Source: Williamsia sp.
Lineage (GTDB): Bacteria > Bacteroidota > Bacteroidia > Chitinophagales > Chitinophagaceae
Reading direction: 5' to 3'
DNA: 64,000 nt
Assembly (NCBI GenBank): GCA_015069695.1
Contig: JADCRZ010000029.1
Location: forward strand, 17,282 to 81,281
Each line of letters begins with the position of its first letter. The stretch's first letter is position 1. Below are positions 46,493 to 55,271 of the stretch, one piece after another. A program made the translations under genes and the position numbers. The notes beneath the pieces were generated by a model. That model was given only the letters and a program-made list of their open reading frames with translations, had not been told where the DNA came from and made no database searches.

Positions 46493-46805
46493 AAGTTCAG
46501 GAACATATGCTTTATCAGGCACTGAGCTGGTAAGCAACAGCAAGGAAGTGGGTACTATCTCCTCCATTTATCCAAATCCGGTAAAAGGACAAGTGACTAT
46601 ACAGTTATCAAAGGCCCCTTTAGGATTGGTTCAAGTGCAGGTTTTTAACCAGGCAGGCGCGGAAATGTTTTCAAAAAAAATCTATCATGAGAACTCCGGA
46701 GACTTTAAAGCCAACCTTGATCTGCAAAAATTACCTAATGGAAGTTATATATTGATGGTAGTTCTGCACGGCAATGTATACTTGCACAAGTTATTGCTAC
46801 AATAG
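46493..46805 (+). pseudogene. Orphan type IX secretion C-terminal sorting domain, cut by the IS3 element
   Basis: Directly after the IS right end an open frame continues to a stop at 46805, encoding about 103 residues. From ISSIYPNPVKGQVTIQLSKA to GSYILMVVLHGN and the final KLLLQ it is a type A T9SS sorting domain, preceded by the linker ASSGTYALSG. The body of the secreted protein is missing: the left side of the IS holds only the upstream region of the GH123-like gene, not its N-terminus. The gene was thus cut and the rest lost, probably with the same IS. The frame is open back into the IS, so a chimeric product is possible but not likely to matter. Confidence 0.82.
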
Positions 46806-46957
46806 AATCTGCAAACAATGCAGCGAACGCTTTGCATAAATTTTGCAAAACCAGACACTGTAGATTTGAAATAAAACAGTACCCGAATTTGTTCCTTTTA
46901 TTTATGGTAAACTGCAACACAAAAAGGTGTATTTCAGATTTACTCTATCGTCTATAT

Positions 46958-47001
46958 AAGATGCAGAAAGGAGATATAGACCTATGTCACCCTTCTGCAT
47001 C
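46958..47001. terminator. Hairpin, likely terminator between convergent genes
   Basis: The arms AGATGCAGAAAGG (46958-46970) and CCCTTCTGCATCT (46989-47001) pair at 12 of 13 positions around an 18-base loop. The hairpin lies between the T9SS remnant (plus) and the lipoprotein gene (minus), a position for a two-way terminator. No strong T-run follows. Confidence 0.5.
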
Positions 47002-47035
47002 TTGTATATGTTCTCCATAAACAGGACAGGACCGG

Positions 47036-47578
47036 TCAAACCTTCGTAAATGTGTCGTCAGCAGATGGTACAAAATACATTTTACCCTGTGCATTTATCC
47101 CAAATGAAACGTCAGACCAGTGTATGTCTCCGTTAGGGTAGATTTTTGAGGCGTCTAGGTCGTGAAGGAACTTTCCGTCTTCATAATTCTTTCCCCGTAT
47201 GAAGTGAACGATGATATCCGCACGGTCATTGCTCAGTTTGGTGATCTCATAGGCCACATCGCAATCGATGTGAACTTTTTTCTGTCCGCCGGAGGCATAG
47301 GTGACATCGTACCTGAATACCCATGTTCCTGTACCATTAGGTTTGATGTTGAATACAGTTCCCCAGGAAAGCCCTGCATAGTACCCGCCGTACGGATCTG
47401 TATAGCCGCCGCGGGTATGAACTGAAGCAAATTGTCCTTGAAACTCTGCCGGTACAGGCTTATGGGGCACCTGCCCGGCATCGACTGTATCTGCATTCTT
47501 TGTACAACTGATTACAATGAAAAGCGCCATACAGAGGCAGACCAATCTTGTTTTTTGAATTACTGAGTAATGTGTCAT
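47036..47578 (-). CDS. Hypothetical lipoprotein
   Basis: This 180-residue protein has a leader and lipobox (MALFIVISC followed by TKNADTVD) and no domain I recognise. The mature part is predicted beta-rich, with a glycine- and tyrosine-rich stretch (HTRGGYTDPYGGYYAG) and regular alternating strands after it (GTWVFRYDVTYASGG, ADIIVHFIRG), suggesting a small beta-barrel or sandwich of the calycin kind. It stands alone; the upstream 367-base gap is shared with the divergent serine hydrolase gene. Confidence 0.7.
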   Translation of the reverse strand: MTHYSVIQKTRLVCLCMALFIVISCTKNADTVDAGQVPHKPVPAEFQGQFASVHTRGGYTDPYGGYYAGLSWGTVFNIKPNGTGTWVFRYDVTYASGGQKKVHIDCDVAYEITKLSNDRADIIVHFIRGKNYEDGKFLHDLDASKIYPNGDIHWSDVSFGINAQGKMYFVPSADDTFTKV

Positions 47579-47945
47579 GTTGGTGTTTTTTTTATGATAC
47601 TGTTTGATTGTTTATTAGCCCTTACCCTATAAAGTCTGGCAGCAAAGGGCATCTTCCAAATGATGCCGGATGCAGAAATGCGTGAATGGATCCGACTCAC
47701 ACTGTTTCTTGCTTTAACGGTTCGGCTGACTGATGGAGCAAATGTAAAAGACCGGACAGGCGTCTCCACTCACATTTTTATGTGATGCATCCCAACATAT
47801 CCACAGTGCACTTATGATCTTAAATGACATATCCGGCTTCATAAAGAGTGACTGTAGGAAAAAACGTGGTCTACGCTGTAACCACCCCCCATGAAACATT
47901 GTCAAAGCTCACGTTGGCCGGTCCCATTGTCAATCATAAATAATC
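47579..47945. other. Divergent intergenic region with a response-regulator-type palindrome
   Basis: These 367 bases separate the lipoprotein gene (minus) from the serine hydrolase gene (plus). Apart from the palindrome at 47770-47785 no gene or structure could be supported. Codon-like patterns in 47640-47760 do not hold a reading frame. Confidence 0.5.
47770..47785. promoter_or_regulatory. Palindrome TCACAT-N4-ATGTGA upstream of the first serine hydrolase
   Basis: The perfect inverted repeat TCACATTTTTATGTGA is 160 bases ahead of the hydrolase ATG. The same site, perfect or with one mismatch, occurs at 53337-53352 and 50104-50119. A weak -7-like sequence (CACTTATG, four of six positions of TAnnTTTG) begins 23 bases after it, the same spacing as at the other two. 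It is the probable binding site of the NarL-type regulator at 49406-50035 (inference). Confidence 0.6.
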
Positions 47946-49319
47946 ATGATCATGTATAAATTGCTTCTACTCCTTCTGGTTCCTGTTTACTGCTGCAGCC
48001 AGTCGCAAGTGCAAAATGAAAAGTTGATCACGCTCACACGGAATCTAATAGATGTATACAATGCAAACGACTCCGTCGGGTCGGCAAAATTCATACAGGG
48101 CACTGCCAAAGATGAAGCACGTATACAAGCATTCCATCATCAGTTCGCACAGGAACATGCACATATAGGCCCCGTTAAAGTCCACCGCATAAAAACCGTT
48201 TCGCCCACAGAGGCTGAAGCACTGGTGCAATCGCTTCGTTACGAGGCTTGGTGGCGTGTGGTAGTGATTACCGATTCATCACAGCAGTTTAAGGAACATC
48301 ATATGGGGCTGGTGCGGGTAACGGACGAGGTGCTGCAAACAGGAGCGCTGTCTGACACGCAACTGAAAACTGAGATAGAAGATTTCCTGCGCCGCCAGAT
48401 GGCCTACCAATCTTTCTGCGGCAACATACTGATCAGGAGTAAGAACAAAACACTGTATGCACGTTCGTTCGGCAACAATGCAACCGGGCAACCCAATACC
48501 TTCAAACAACCGTTCGGCATGGCTTCGGTGAGCAAGCTGTTCACCGCTGTGGCCATATTGCAACTGGTAGACAAAAAAGCGCTGGGGCTTGAAACAAAAG
48601 TAGCAACAGTGCTACCGGAATTAAAAAATAAAAAACTCGCCCACATTACTGTTCAACAGCTGCTGTCGCATACCGCCGGCATGGGCGATTATTTTGAAGA
48701 TCCGCAGTTCACGCGAATCGTGGACAGTGTAAATGCCACGCTTACCTCAATGATAAGCACGAACCTTTCCAGGCTGGCTTCATTCCTGCCTTTCATCGAA
48801 CGCGACAGCCTGCAATTTGAACCGGGTAAAGGCTGGCGCTACAGCAACACCGGCTTTGAATTGCTGGGACTGATCGTTGAAAGAATTTCAGGTATTGCAT
48901 TTAACAGGTACATAACGGATTCGGTTTTCAGAAAAGCCGGAATGAAACACGCTGCAGCCGGTACCGGTTCGGGTGGCAGTGTTGCTACTGTTTCCGACCT
49001 GTACGCCTTTTCTCAGGCATTGCAAGAGGAAAAACTGCTTAGCAAGCAGCTCACCGGTCAGCTATTGCACTATACCATCAACGGTTCGTATGGCTACGGC
49101 ACGGAGCATCAGACACTGGGAGGTGAAAACATTGTAGGACATAGCGGTGGATTTGAGAAAGTATGCACCGAACTGAATATGTACGAACACGCCGGAATTA
49201 CAGTGATTATTCTCTCCAATATTGACCCACCGCTTGGTCATTTTCTTTCTGACAAGATCAAGCAATTGCTGATCCGTAAACCCAGGCTGCCTCAACCGGA
49301 AAGGTCACAAAAAAATTAG
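47946..49319 (+). CDS. Serine hydrolase of the beta-lactamase (class C/PBP4*) fold, exported
   Basis: This 457-residue protein has a signal peptide (LLLLLLVPVYCCSQ; the cysteines could also make it a lipoprotein) and an N-terminal region of about 130 residues without a clear domain. From about residue 160 the beta-lactamase fold begins: FGMASVSKLFTA contains the SxxK nucleophile pair, GWRYSNTGFELLG the YxN motif and VGHSGGFEKV the third motif. Members include D-aminopeptidases, esterases and penicillin-binding-like proteins; which this is cannot be told. It is paired, across the regulator and kinase genes, with a second hydrolase of the same fold, and both have the same palindrome upstream. 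Confidence 0.9.
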   Translation: MIMYKLLLLLLVPVYCCSQSQVQNEKLITLTRNLIDVYNANDSVGSAKFIQGTAKDEARIQAFHHQFAQEHAHIGPVKVHRIKTVSPTEAEALVQSLRYEAWWRVVVITDSSQQFKEHHMGLVRVTDEVLQTGALSDTQLKTEIEDFLRRQMAYQSFCGNILIRSKNKTLYARSFGNNATGQPNTFKQPFGMASVSKLFTAVAILQLVDKKALGLETKVATVLPELKNKKLAHITVQQLLSHTAGMGDYFEDPQFTRIVDSVNATLTSMISTNLSRLASFLPFIERDSLQFEPGKGWRYSNTGFELLGLIVERISGIAFNRYITDSVFRKAGMKHAAAGTGSGGSVATVSDLYAFSQALQEEKLLSKQLTGQLLHYTINGSYGYGTEHQTLGGENIVGHSGGFEKVCTELNMYEHAGITVIILSNIDPPLGHFLSDKIKQLLIRKPRLPQPERSQKN

Positions 49320-49405
49320 TCCGTCATACGGTTCCCTGCACCTGTGCACGGGCTGCACGCGTTCGTTATAATCATGGCAAAGAGAACAGACCTGCACTTA
49401 TTCAC

Positions 49406-50035
49406 TTAGATGATCTTATCCTTTATGGCCTTGGCTACCGCTTCACTTTTCGAATTGACATGCAGCTTTTCATAAATACCCCTGATGTGAGTTCTAACAG
49501 TATCTATCGAGATGGAAAGCTCTGCAGCCACCATTTTATAACTATTCCCCTCCACCAGCGATTTGAGTACGTCCTTTTCGCGTGCCGACAAATTGTAATC
49601 AGGCCCTTCTGAAGACATAGTGGCGAACATCTTCAGAACCTGGGTTGCAATAGCAGCGTTCATAGGCGCTCCTCCATTGTGTACATCCCTGATAGCCTCG
49701 ATTAAGGTTGCAGGAGGAGTTTTTTTCAGCAGATACCCGTTGGCGCCAAACCTTATGGCATCAAACACATTTTTGTTGTCGTCGAATACCGTAAGCATGA
49801 TGATCTTGACCTCGTGATTGTATCTGCGGATCAGTTTAACCCCCTCGATGCCGCTCATCCGCGGCATGTCGATATCCATCAGCACCACATCAGGCTTCAG
49901 TTCCGACACATCAACATTGGCCGTTTCGCAGTTGTCGAAAGATGCACAGATTTCAAAACCCGGGGTCGCCGACAGAAGAAAAGCCAGGGTTTCACGCATT
50001 CCCTGAACATCATCATATATAACTATTTTTATCAT
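49406..50035 (-). CDS. NarL/LuxR-family response regulator
   Basis: The 209-residue regulator has a receiver domain (MIKIVIYDDVQGMRETLAFL, phospho-acceptor aspartate in VVLMDIDMPRMSG, MLTVFDDNKN and YLLKKTPP) and a C-terminal LuxR-type helix-turn-helix (LSAREKDVLKSLVEGNSYK, then ISIDTVRTHIRGIYEKLHV). Its gene follows the histidine kinase gene by 76 bases on the same strand. The kinase is of the matching HisKA_3 type, so the two form a pair. A near-copy of the hydrolase palindrome lies upstream of it, suggesting autoregulation. Confidence 0.95.
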   Translation of the reverse strand: MIKIVIYDDVQGMRETLAFLLSATPGFEICASFDNCETANVDVSELKPDVVLMDIDMPRMSGIEGVKLIRRYNHEVKIIMLTVFDDNKNVFDAIRFGANGYLLKKTPPATLIEAIRDVHNGGAPMNAAIATQVLKMFATMSSEGPDYNLSAREKDVLKSLVEGNSYKMVAAELSISIDTVRTHIRGIYEKLHVNSKSEAVAKAIKDKII

Positions 50036-50072
50036 AATTTCTGGTTTGGCCGCTTATGTCCGTCTCAATTGC

Positions 50073-50080
50073 TAAAAGTA
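50073..50080 (-). promoter_or_regulatory. Candidate -7 promoter element of the response regulator gene
   Basis: TACTTTTA on the minus strand fits TAnnTTTG at five of six fixed positions and stands 23 bases downstream of the palindrome at 50104-50119, the same distance as at the 53376 box. Confidence 0.45.
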
Positions 50081-50103
50081 ATGGCTCTGGCCAGATGCTT
50101 GTC

Positions 50104-50119
50104 TAACATATTTATGTGA
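50104..50119. promoter_or_regulatory. Near-copy of the TCACAT-N4-ATGTGA palindrome ahead of the response regulator
   Basis: On the minus strand it reads TCACATAAATATGTTA, one mismatch from the perfect palindrome. It overlaps the last codons of the kinase gene and lies 68 bases before the regulator start, so the regulator may have its own promoter in addition to read-through. Confidence 0.55.
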
Positions 50120-53100
50120 AGGGGATGGTCAGGAAGATTTGCGTTCCCCCGTCTTTTTCCGAACTGATCTGCAAATTTCCTTTCATGGCATCCGCACGCT
50201 TGCTCATATTGACAAGCCCATTACCCCGTACCTGACAAGAATCCGCTTTGACCGCTTTGTCAAAACCGATTCCGTTGTCGCAGATGCTTAGTTCAAAAGC
50301 ATGCTCCCGCTTTCGCAGTTTTACATCAACCTGTGTGCAATTGGCATACTTTACTATGTTGTTGATAGCCTCCTTGTAAATAAGAAATATTTCGCGCCGC
50401 CATTCCATGTTGAAGCTGAGCTGTTTTACGGCCTCCTCAGCTTCAAAATTGTATTCAATACCTTTTGATTCCAGCAAACCGCCCGCAACTTGTTTCATTC
50501 TTGCCAATACTTTTCCGATGCTGTCATTCAACGGGTTGATGCTCCAGATAATATCGTCCATAGATTCCATCATCTGCGACGTGCTTTCGCTGATTTTACC
50601 CATGAAGTTTTTGGAGGTGCCATCATCCAGTTTATCTTGCTGCAAGGCTATACTGCTTAAAATATTGATTGTACTTAATGTTGAACCGATATCATCATGC
50701 AGATCGCGGGCGAGCTTGCTCCTCACTTGTTCCACCTGCAACACCCTTTTCAATTTCATGCGATGCAAATAATACAGCAGCGCCCCTGCAAGAAGGACGA
50801 TGCATGTGAAAAACGGATAAGACTTCCAGAAAGGCGGCAGGATGACTATCCTTACCCGTGTTATATTACCTGAATAGATTTCCTCGCTGCTCTTCGCCCG
50901 CACGAGGAAATCATATGTACCCGGGGCAATCTGGGAGTATTTAACAGGTGTGGGCAATTTCACTCCTGTCCAGTCTTTATCTGCTCCTTCAAGCTTATAC
51001 TCATACGTAAGTTTCTCCAGTTGTGTAAAACTCAGCGAAGCGAATTCGATTGTGAATGAATTGGCAGTGTAGTCCAGGCGTATGTTCTTCAACCGCAGCA
51101 ATGAATCTACCGGCAACGTGTTGTTGAGTACCTGGAAACCTGTTATCTGAACGTCTGCAGGCCTGATGATGTTTTTGTACTGGGCAGGATCGAAAGATAC
51201 AAAATTCTGGTTGCCACCAAACGCCAGATGCCCGTTCCGGAGACGAATGCTGCTTTCCATGATGAACCTTTTGTTGAACACCGTAATCAGGCCATCCCAC
51301 TGCGTGTACCTGATCAAACTCCCTGACTGATAGTTGTATTTATACATTCCATTTGAAGTGCTTAACCAGCAATCGTGCCCCGCACCGCACTGTAAGGCGT
51401 ACACCTTTCCGATTGGAACCCCGTTGTATGATGAAATATGCTCCGTATAACCTGTACGGATATGAAGAAGATCAAGTACATCACCTGCAAGCGCAAGTAG
51501 GGAATCAGTTAAAGGAAGGATGTCGCGGATTTCGTTGCCCGATAATGAGGTCCTTTCCTCGCCTGCTTTTAAAGATTTCACCACCCGGCCACTTGTTACA
51601 TCAACCTTGAATAACCCTTGCCCGGCAACCGCTACCCAGAGACTTCCTTCAGTATCCACAGTTAGCTTGCTTATCAATCCTTTGAAATGATGAACAGCCT
51701 GAAAGCTGAGCTCCGCGCTGCCCGCATGCTGCTTTCGACAACTTGCCAACAGTCCGTTTTGCAGTCCTAACCACAGATTTCCCTGCTGGTCCTCAGTTAT
51801 CTGCCGGATGGCGCTGGAATTGAACAAAGCCGGCTGAAAGGTTTTCATACTATTTTTGAAAAGATCATAAATAAGCAATACGCCTTTCTGGCAAGCAATC
51901 CATATCTCTGCAGAGCCGGCAGGTTGATGTATATCCCAAACCACATTGTGGTTCCCATCGAGCGGAATCCGGTCGTATAAGTTTATGTCTTTCCTTGGCA
52001 ACAGAGCAGAATCCAATACAATTATTCCCCTTCCCCAGGTTCCGATCCAGATATTACGTTCACCGTCTTCCAGCAGGCAGTTAATGCCTAGGTTTTCCCT
52101 GTTCTGCTCCAGCATCAGGTGCTGGCTTGAACGCAGATTGGCCATGGTATTATAAAGACCATCATCTGAAGCGATCCACAGGATGTGTTCCTTATCTTCC
52201 AGAACCTGGTTGATGACACTGAATTGCAGACTGTAAGAACTCTGCACCGGATGCCGGAGATCAGTGAACCGGCCATTCTTCTGCATGCTCATGCAATTAA
52301 TTCCGTACATGAGCACAGTTGTGTCATTAAATTGAGTAAACCGGTTTACCTCAAAATAGCTGCCCTTGCCGGCTGCTGAAAGCCCTGAAGTATCGTGGCT
52401 GAAAGTGCCCGTTTTTTCATCAAAGCAGTAGAAATCAAATCCGCCGGCTGCATTGTTCCAGGTGGTTAGCCAGTACCTGCGACGGCTGTCAATAAAAAAA
52501 TTTATGACTCCTGAATTGAAACGCATATCGCTCAGCAACGGATGGTGCAACGGATTGTAGCTAAAAGAATGATATTGCCTGCTTGCTTTATCAATATAAC
52601 CCAGCCCCTCCATGGAATTGACCCAGAACCGTTTCTTTACCGGGTCATCGGTTACACCCAATAATCCGTTGACGTTCGGGAGGGTGAAGGGGTTGTACTT
52701 GCCCGATAACATCTGCCCATCTTCACTTGCATAGAAACATCCCACACCGCTGACCAAAAAATATACCCGGCCCTCCGAATCAAGGCGCAGGTCGTAGATG
52801 GGAGGGCCGGGCGGGTTGACCGGCTCATTGATCTTTGTTTCCCTGAACAAGAAGGTGGAAGGATCAAAAATGCCTACTGTTTTACCCATCCGCAACCACA
52901 TACGTCCCTTCTTATCAGAAAGGATTTGGTCAACATGCCTTCTGACGGCTGGCACATCCGGCGCAATAAAATGATACCCGTCATAGCGCTGGAGACCGCT
53001 TTCAGACCCAATCCACAGAAAGCCTCTCTTGTCCTGCCACAAAGAAAGGATGTTATTCGACAACAGGCCATCCTTTGTTGAAAGGTGGTTGTATATATAT

Positions 53101-53183
53101 TCCTGGGCGAGCAAGCTGCTGGTAAAAAGAGAGCCGCTTGATATACATAACAAGATGATCCATTCTTTTGCTTTCATGCCCAT
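50112..53183 (-). CDS. Two-component propeller sensor histidine kinase (HisKA_3 type)
   Basis: The 1023-residue kinase has a signal peptide (ending SSLLAQ), a periplasmic double propeller (about residues 30-690, with blocks such as DKRGFLWIGSESGLQRYDGY and DGERNIWIGTWGRGI), a Y_Y_Y domain (LTYEYKLEGADKDW, KYSQIAPGTYDFLVRA), one membrane helix (FFTCIVLLAGALLYYLH), a HisKA_3 dimerisation domain with the phospho-acceptor in ARDLHDDIGSTLSTI, and an ATPase domain (EAINNIVKYANC, ICDNGIGFD, GNGLVNMSKRADAM). Unlike the HTCS at 14381 it has no receiver or DNA-binding part; those are supplied by the next gene. The ligand is unknown. It is divergent from the second serine hydrolase gene. Confidence 0.95.
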   Translation of the reverse strand: MGMKAKEWIILLCISSGSLFTSSLLAQEYIYNHLSTKDGLLSNNILSLWQDKRGFLWIGSESGLQRYDGYHFIAPDVPAVRRHVDQILSDKKGRMWLRMGKTVGIFDPSTFLFRETKINEPVNPPGPPIYDLRLDSEGRVYFLVSGVGCFYASEDGQMLSGKYNPFTLPNVNGLLGVTDDPVKKRFWVNSMEGLGYIDKASRQYHSFSYNPLHHPLLSDMRFNSGVINFFIDSRRRYWLTTWNNAAGGFDFYCFDEKTGTFSHDTSGLSAAGKGSYFEVNRFTQFNDTTVLMYGINCMSMQKNGRFTDLRHPVQSSYSLQFSVINQVLEDKEHILWIASDDGLYNTMANLRSSQHLMLEQNRENLGINCLLEDGERNIWIGTWGRGIIVLDSALLPRKDINLYDRIPLDGNHNVVWDIHQPAGSAEIWIACQKGVLLIYDLFKNSMKTFQPALFNSSAIRQITEDQQGNLWLGLQNGLLASCRKQHAGSAELSFQAVHHFKGLISKLTVDTEGSLWVAVAGQGLFKVDVTSGRVVKSLKAGEERTSLSGNEIRDILPLTDSLLALAGDVLDLLHIRTGYTEHISSYNGVPIGKVYALQCGAGHDCWLSTSNGMYKYNYQSGSLIRYTQWDGLITVFNKRFIMESSIRLRNGHLAFGGNQNFVSFDPAQYKNIIRPADVQITGFQVLNNTLPVDSLLRLKNIRLDYTANSFTIEFASLSFTQLEKLTYEYKLEGADKDWTGVKLPTPVKYSQIAPGTYDFLVRAKSSEEIYSGNITRVRIVILPPFWKSYPFFTCIVLLAGALLYYLHRMKLKRVLQVEQVRSKLARDLHDDIGSTLSTINILSSIALQQDKLDDGTSKNFMGKISESTSQMMESMDDIIWSINPLNDSIGKVLARMKQVAGGLLESKGIEYNFEAEEAVKQLSFNMEWRREIFLIYKEAINNIVKYANCTQVDVKLRKREHAFELSICDNGIGFDKAVKADSCQVRGNGLVNMSKRADAMKGNLQISSEKDGGTQIFLTIPFT

Positions 53184-53336
53184 TCCCTAAATTATATAAA
53201 ATTCCGGCAGCATACGCTCACCGGCTCTTTGTTGTTTGTGTGAAACGAAAACAGCCGGGCCCATGGTTCTGTACTGGCTGTGCCGCTCCTCATCGTTTAC
53301 CTAAATCAAAGCAACTACATCAATCCGCCAGTAAGA

Positions 53337-53352
53337 TCACATGAATATGTGA
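53337..53352. promoter_or_regulatory. Palindrome TCACAT-N4-ATGTGA upstream of the second serine hydrolase
   Basis: The perfect inverted repeat TCACATGAATATGTGA ends 23 bases before the -7 box at 53376, which puts its centre about 45 bases before the expected transcription start, a usual place for an activator. It is 90 bases ahead of the hydrolase ATG and 153 bases ahead of the divergent kinase start. Confidence 0.65.
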
Positions 53353-53375
53353 AACAGGCTCCCTTGAGGCAATTA

Positions 53376-53383
53376 TACATTTG
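53376..53383 (+). promoter_or_regulatory. Bacteroidota-type -7 box TACATTTG of the second serine hydrolase gene
   Basis: The sequence fits TAnnTTTG fully. It lies inside a small inverted repeat (GAGGCAA at 53366-53372 and TTGCCTC at 53381-53387). No clear TTTG is found at the -33 position, in keeping with a promoter that needs an activator. Confidence 0.55.
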
Positions 53384-53442
53384 CCTCTGTAAATGAACGG
53401 TTTCATTATAGCGCATAACCATCAAAACCCAACCAAAAAATT

Positions 53443-54603
53443 ATGAAAAAGATTCTCACAGCCATGGCCTTAACAGGCTTATTAGGCGCGATCAGTTGCA
53501 GTAAAAATGACCGGTTCCCCGATGCTGATAAGGGGGGAACAAATGTTAATCATCCTTTGAAAAAAGGATTGCAAACCATCATTGACAAGTACACCGGTCT
53601 GGGCGTACCGGCCTTGCAGGTAGTTGTAAAAAACAAAGACGGGTTGCTGATCGCCCAGGGGGGATACGTCGATAAAGACACCCAGATGCCTATCAATGGC
53701 AATGGAACAACCTGGATATTCAGCATCACAAAAACGTATACCGCCGCCCTGATCATGAAACTGAAGGAAAGGGGACAGGTTGATCTGAATAAGCCTATAA
53801 AGCAGTATCTGCCTGAAAATGTTGGAACCAAGCTCAAAAACAGCGGTAAGATAACAGTCAGAAACTTGCTCAATCACTCATCGGGCATCGTGAACTTCAT
53901 TGAATTGGATGAATACCGGGCACGCCAGTTCTCTGATCCGTCACATCAACCCACTGTAACGGAGATACTGGATATGGTGTACAACGAAAATTCTGAGTTT
54001 GAACCCGGCAGTACAACTCATTACAGCAACACCAATTATTTGCTGCTGGGTATCATACTGGAAAAGTTAACAGGAAAGTCGTATGAATCCCTCTTGCGTA
54101 CCGAGATCATTGAACCGCTAAAACTGGAACATACTTACTTTAATCTGAATGCCGCCCAAATCACTGCACTCAAGTTTCCGGAGTATTATTTTGACCCAAC
54201 CGGAAACGGCCAGTTAACAAAGGGCACATCCTGGAACCATGCATTGGGCAATGCCAGCTTATCCTGGGGTGGTATAGCTGCCTGGCCAACGGATGTAATC
54301 TCATTCTACGAAGCACTTACAAAAGGGAAGTTGATAAAGCCGGTATCACTCTCCGAAATGCAGCAATATCAGAATGATCAGGGCCTGGGCATCGAATCGT
54401 ACCAGTACCTGCCAGGCTCAACATTGCAGTTCGGTCATGAAGGCGACGGAGTAGGGAATTCTACCATGATCTTATATGTACCCGATTCAAAAGCACTGAT
54501 ATTCATCAACTGCACCGTTGGCCGCCAGCTTCCAGGTCCGTTTTTAAACAAGATTATTGACCTGAAGAATGAGTTGTGTACGTACGTGGCCAGGGGATCC
54601 TGA
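53443..54603 (+). CDS. Serine hydrolase of the beta-lactamase fold, lipoprotein
   Basis: This 386-residue protein has a lipoprotein leader (TGLLGAISC followed by SKNDRFPD). The beta-lactamase fold follows at once: WIFSITKTYTAALIM with the SxxK pair, STTHYSNTNYLLLG with the YxN motif, and GHEGDGVGNST as the third motif. It is shorter than the hydrolase at 47946 because it lacks the extra N-terminal region. Substrate is unknown; D-amino-acid peptides or esters are common in the family. A clear -7 box and palindrome precede it, and a strong hairpin follows 156 bases after the stop. Confidence 0.92.
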   Translation: MKKILTAMALTGLLGAISCSKNDRFPDADKGGTNVNHPLKKGLQTIIDKYTGLGVPALQVVVKNKDGLLIAQGGYVDKDTQMPINGNGTTWIFSITKTYTAALIMKLKERGQVDLNKPIKQYLPENVGTKLKNSGKITVRNLLNHSSGIVNFIELDEYRARQFSDPSHQPTVTEILDMVYNENSEFEPGSTTHYSNTNYLLLGIILEKLTGKSYESLLRTEIIEPLKLEHTYFNLNAAQITALKFPEYYFDPTGNGQLTKGTSWNHALGNASLSWGGIAAWPTDVISFYEALTKGKLIKPVSLSEMQQYQNDQGLGIESYQYLPGSTLQFGHEGDGVGNSTMILYVPDSKALIFINCTVGRQLPGPFLNKIIDLKNELCTYVARGS

Positions 54604-54758
54604 CTATGCAGAATTACTCGTTCTGATGTGGTGGTTCGGTAATGATGAACAGGTGATATTTCTTGTCCTTCGATCCGTCCGGCACCTGTTCGCCTTGCCA
54701 GCGATCCTTCTCCATAACAATCGTATCAAAATGCCGACTGACCTGATAAAGGATGATT

Positions 54759-54799
54759 ACATAGATAGATGCCGGTTAAAAGACGGCATCTATCTATGT
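54759..54799 (+). terminator. Strong hairpin downstream of the second serine hydrolase
   Basis: A perfect 16-base stem (ACATAGATAGATGCCG and its complement) closes a nine-base loop (54775-54783). A short TATTT follows. The likely role is transcription termination for the hydrolase gene. Confidence 0.6.
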
Positions 54800-54873
54800 A
54801 TTTCCAAAGGAGAATTGACCGGAGATAACCAAAAGTACAACAGGCTGTATCGTAGAATCTTATGGTGATATAA

Positions 54874-55149
54874 TCTTGTCCAACAGCTTATTTTTGGCTG
54901 AAGTTCGGTGGAGAAAAGAAGTTCAAGGAACCGTTTCTATCAGAACTGGACATCTGAAATGGAGACCAGGTTCTGGAAATATCGACGGGAACAGCAGACA
55001 ATCTCAGGTTTCTGCATAAAAATGCGGGTTACGTTGGCGCAGACATTTCAAGGGGAATGCTGAAGCAAGCCAGAAAACATTGTACCAGATTGGAAAAACC
55101 GATGCACTTTGACTCTCTCCACCGATTCGTGACATCTCACTTTAAGTAA
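54874..55149 (+). pseudogene. Remnant of a class I SAM-dependent methyltransferase
   Basis: Reading from 54874 the frame gives KKFKEPFLSELDI, an in-frame TGA at 54955-54957, then GDQVLEISTGTADNLRFL and YVGADISRGMLKQARKHC before stopping at 55149. VLEISTGTADNLRFL is motif I of the fold (the S of EIS replaces the usual G) and GADISRGMLKQARK is the following acidic loop. The rest of the domain (post-I motifs and C-terminus) is absent and no start codon fits. It is a dead fragment left among rearranged DNA between the hydrolase gene and the oxidoreductase gene. The other parts of 54604-55271 show nothing else recognisable. Confidence 0.72.
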
Positions 55150-55271
55150 TTGATAAACAACTATATCAGGAGGGGCTTAGTGAAATGGCGTAGTGGGGTC
55201 AATGGGAGTGTTTTCTCCACCCTGAATGCTAGCGGCCAGGTATCAAAAGTTTAAACCAACCGAAATAATTT

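Noticed and set aside
54569..54868. Open frame of 99 codons overlapping the end of the second hydrolase
   Set aside because: Covers a terminator hairpin and has no protein-like features.
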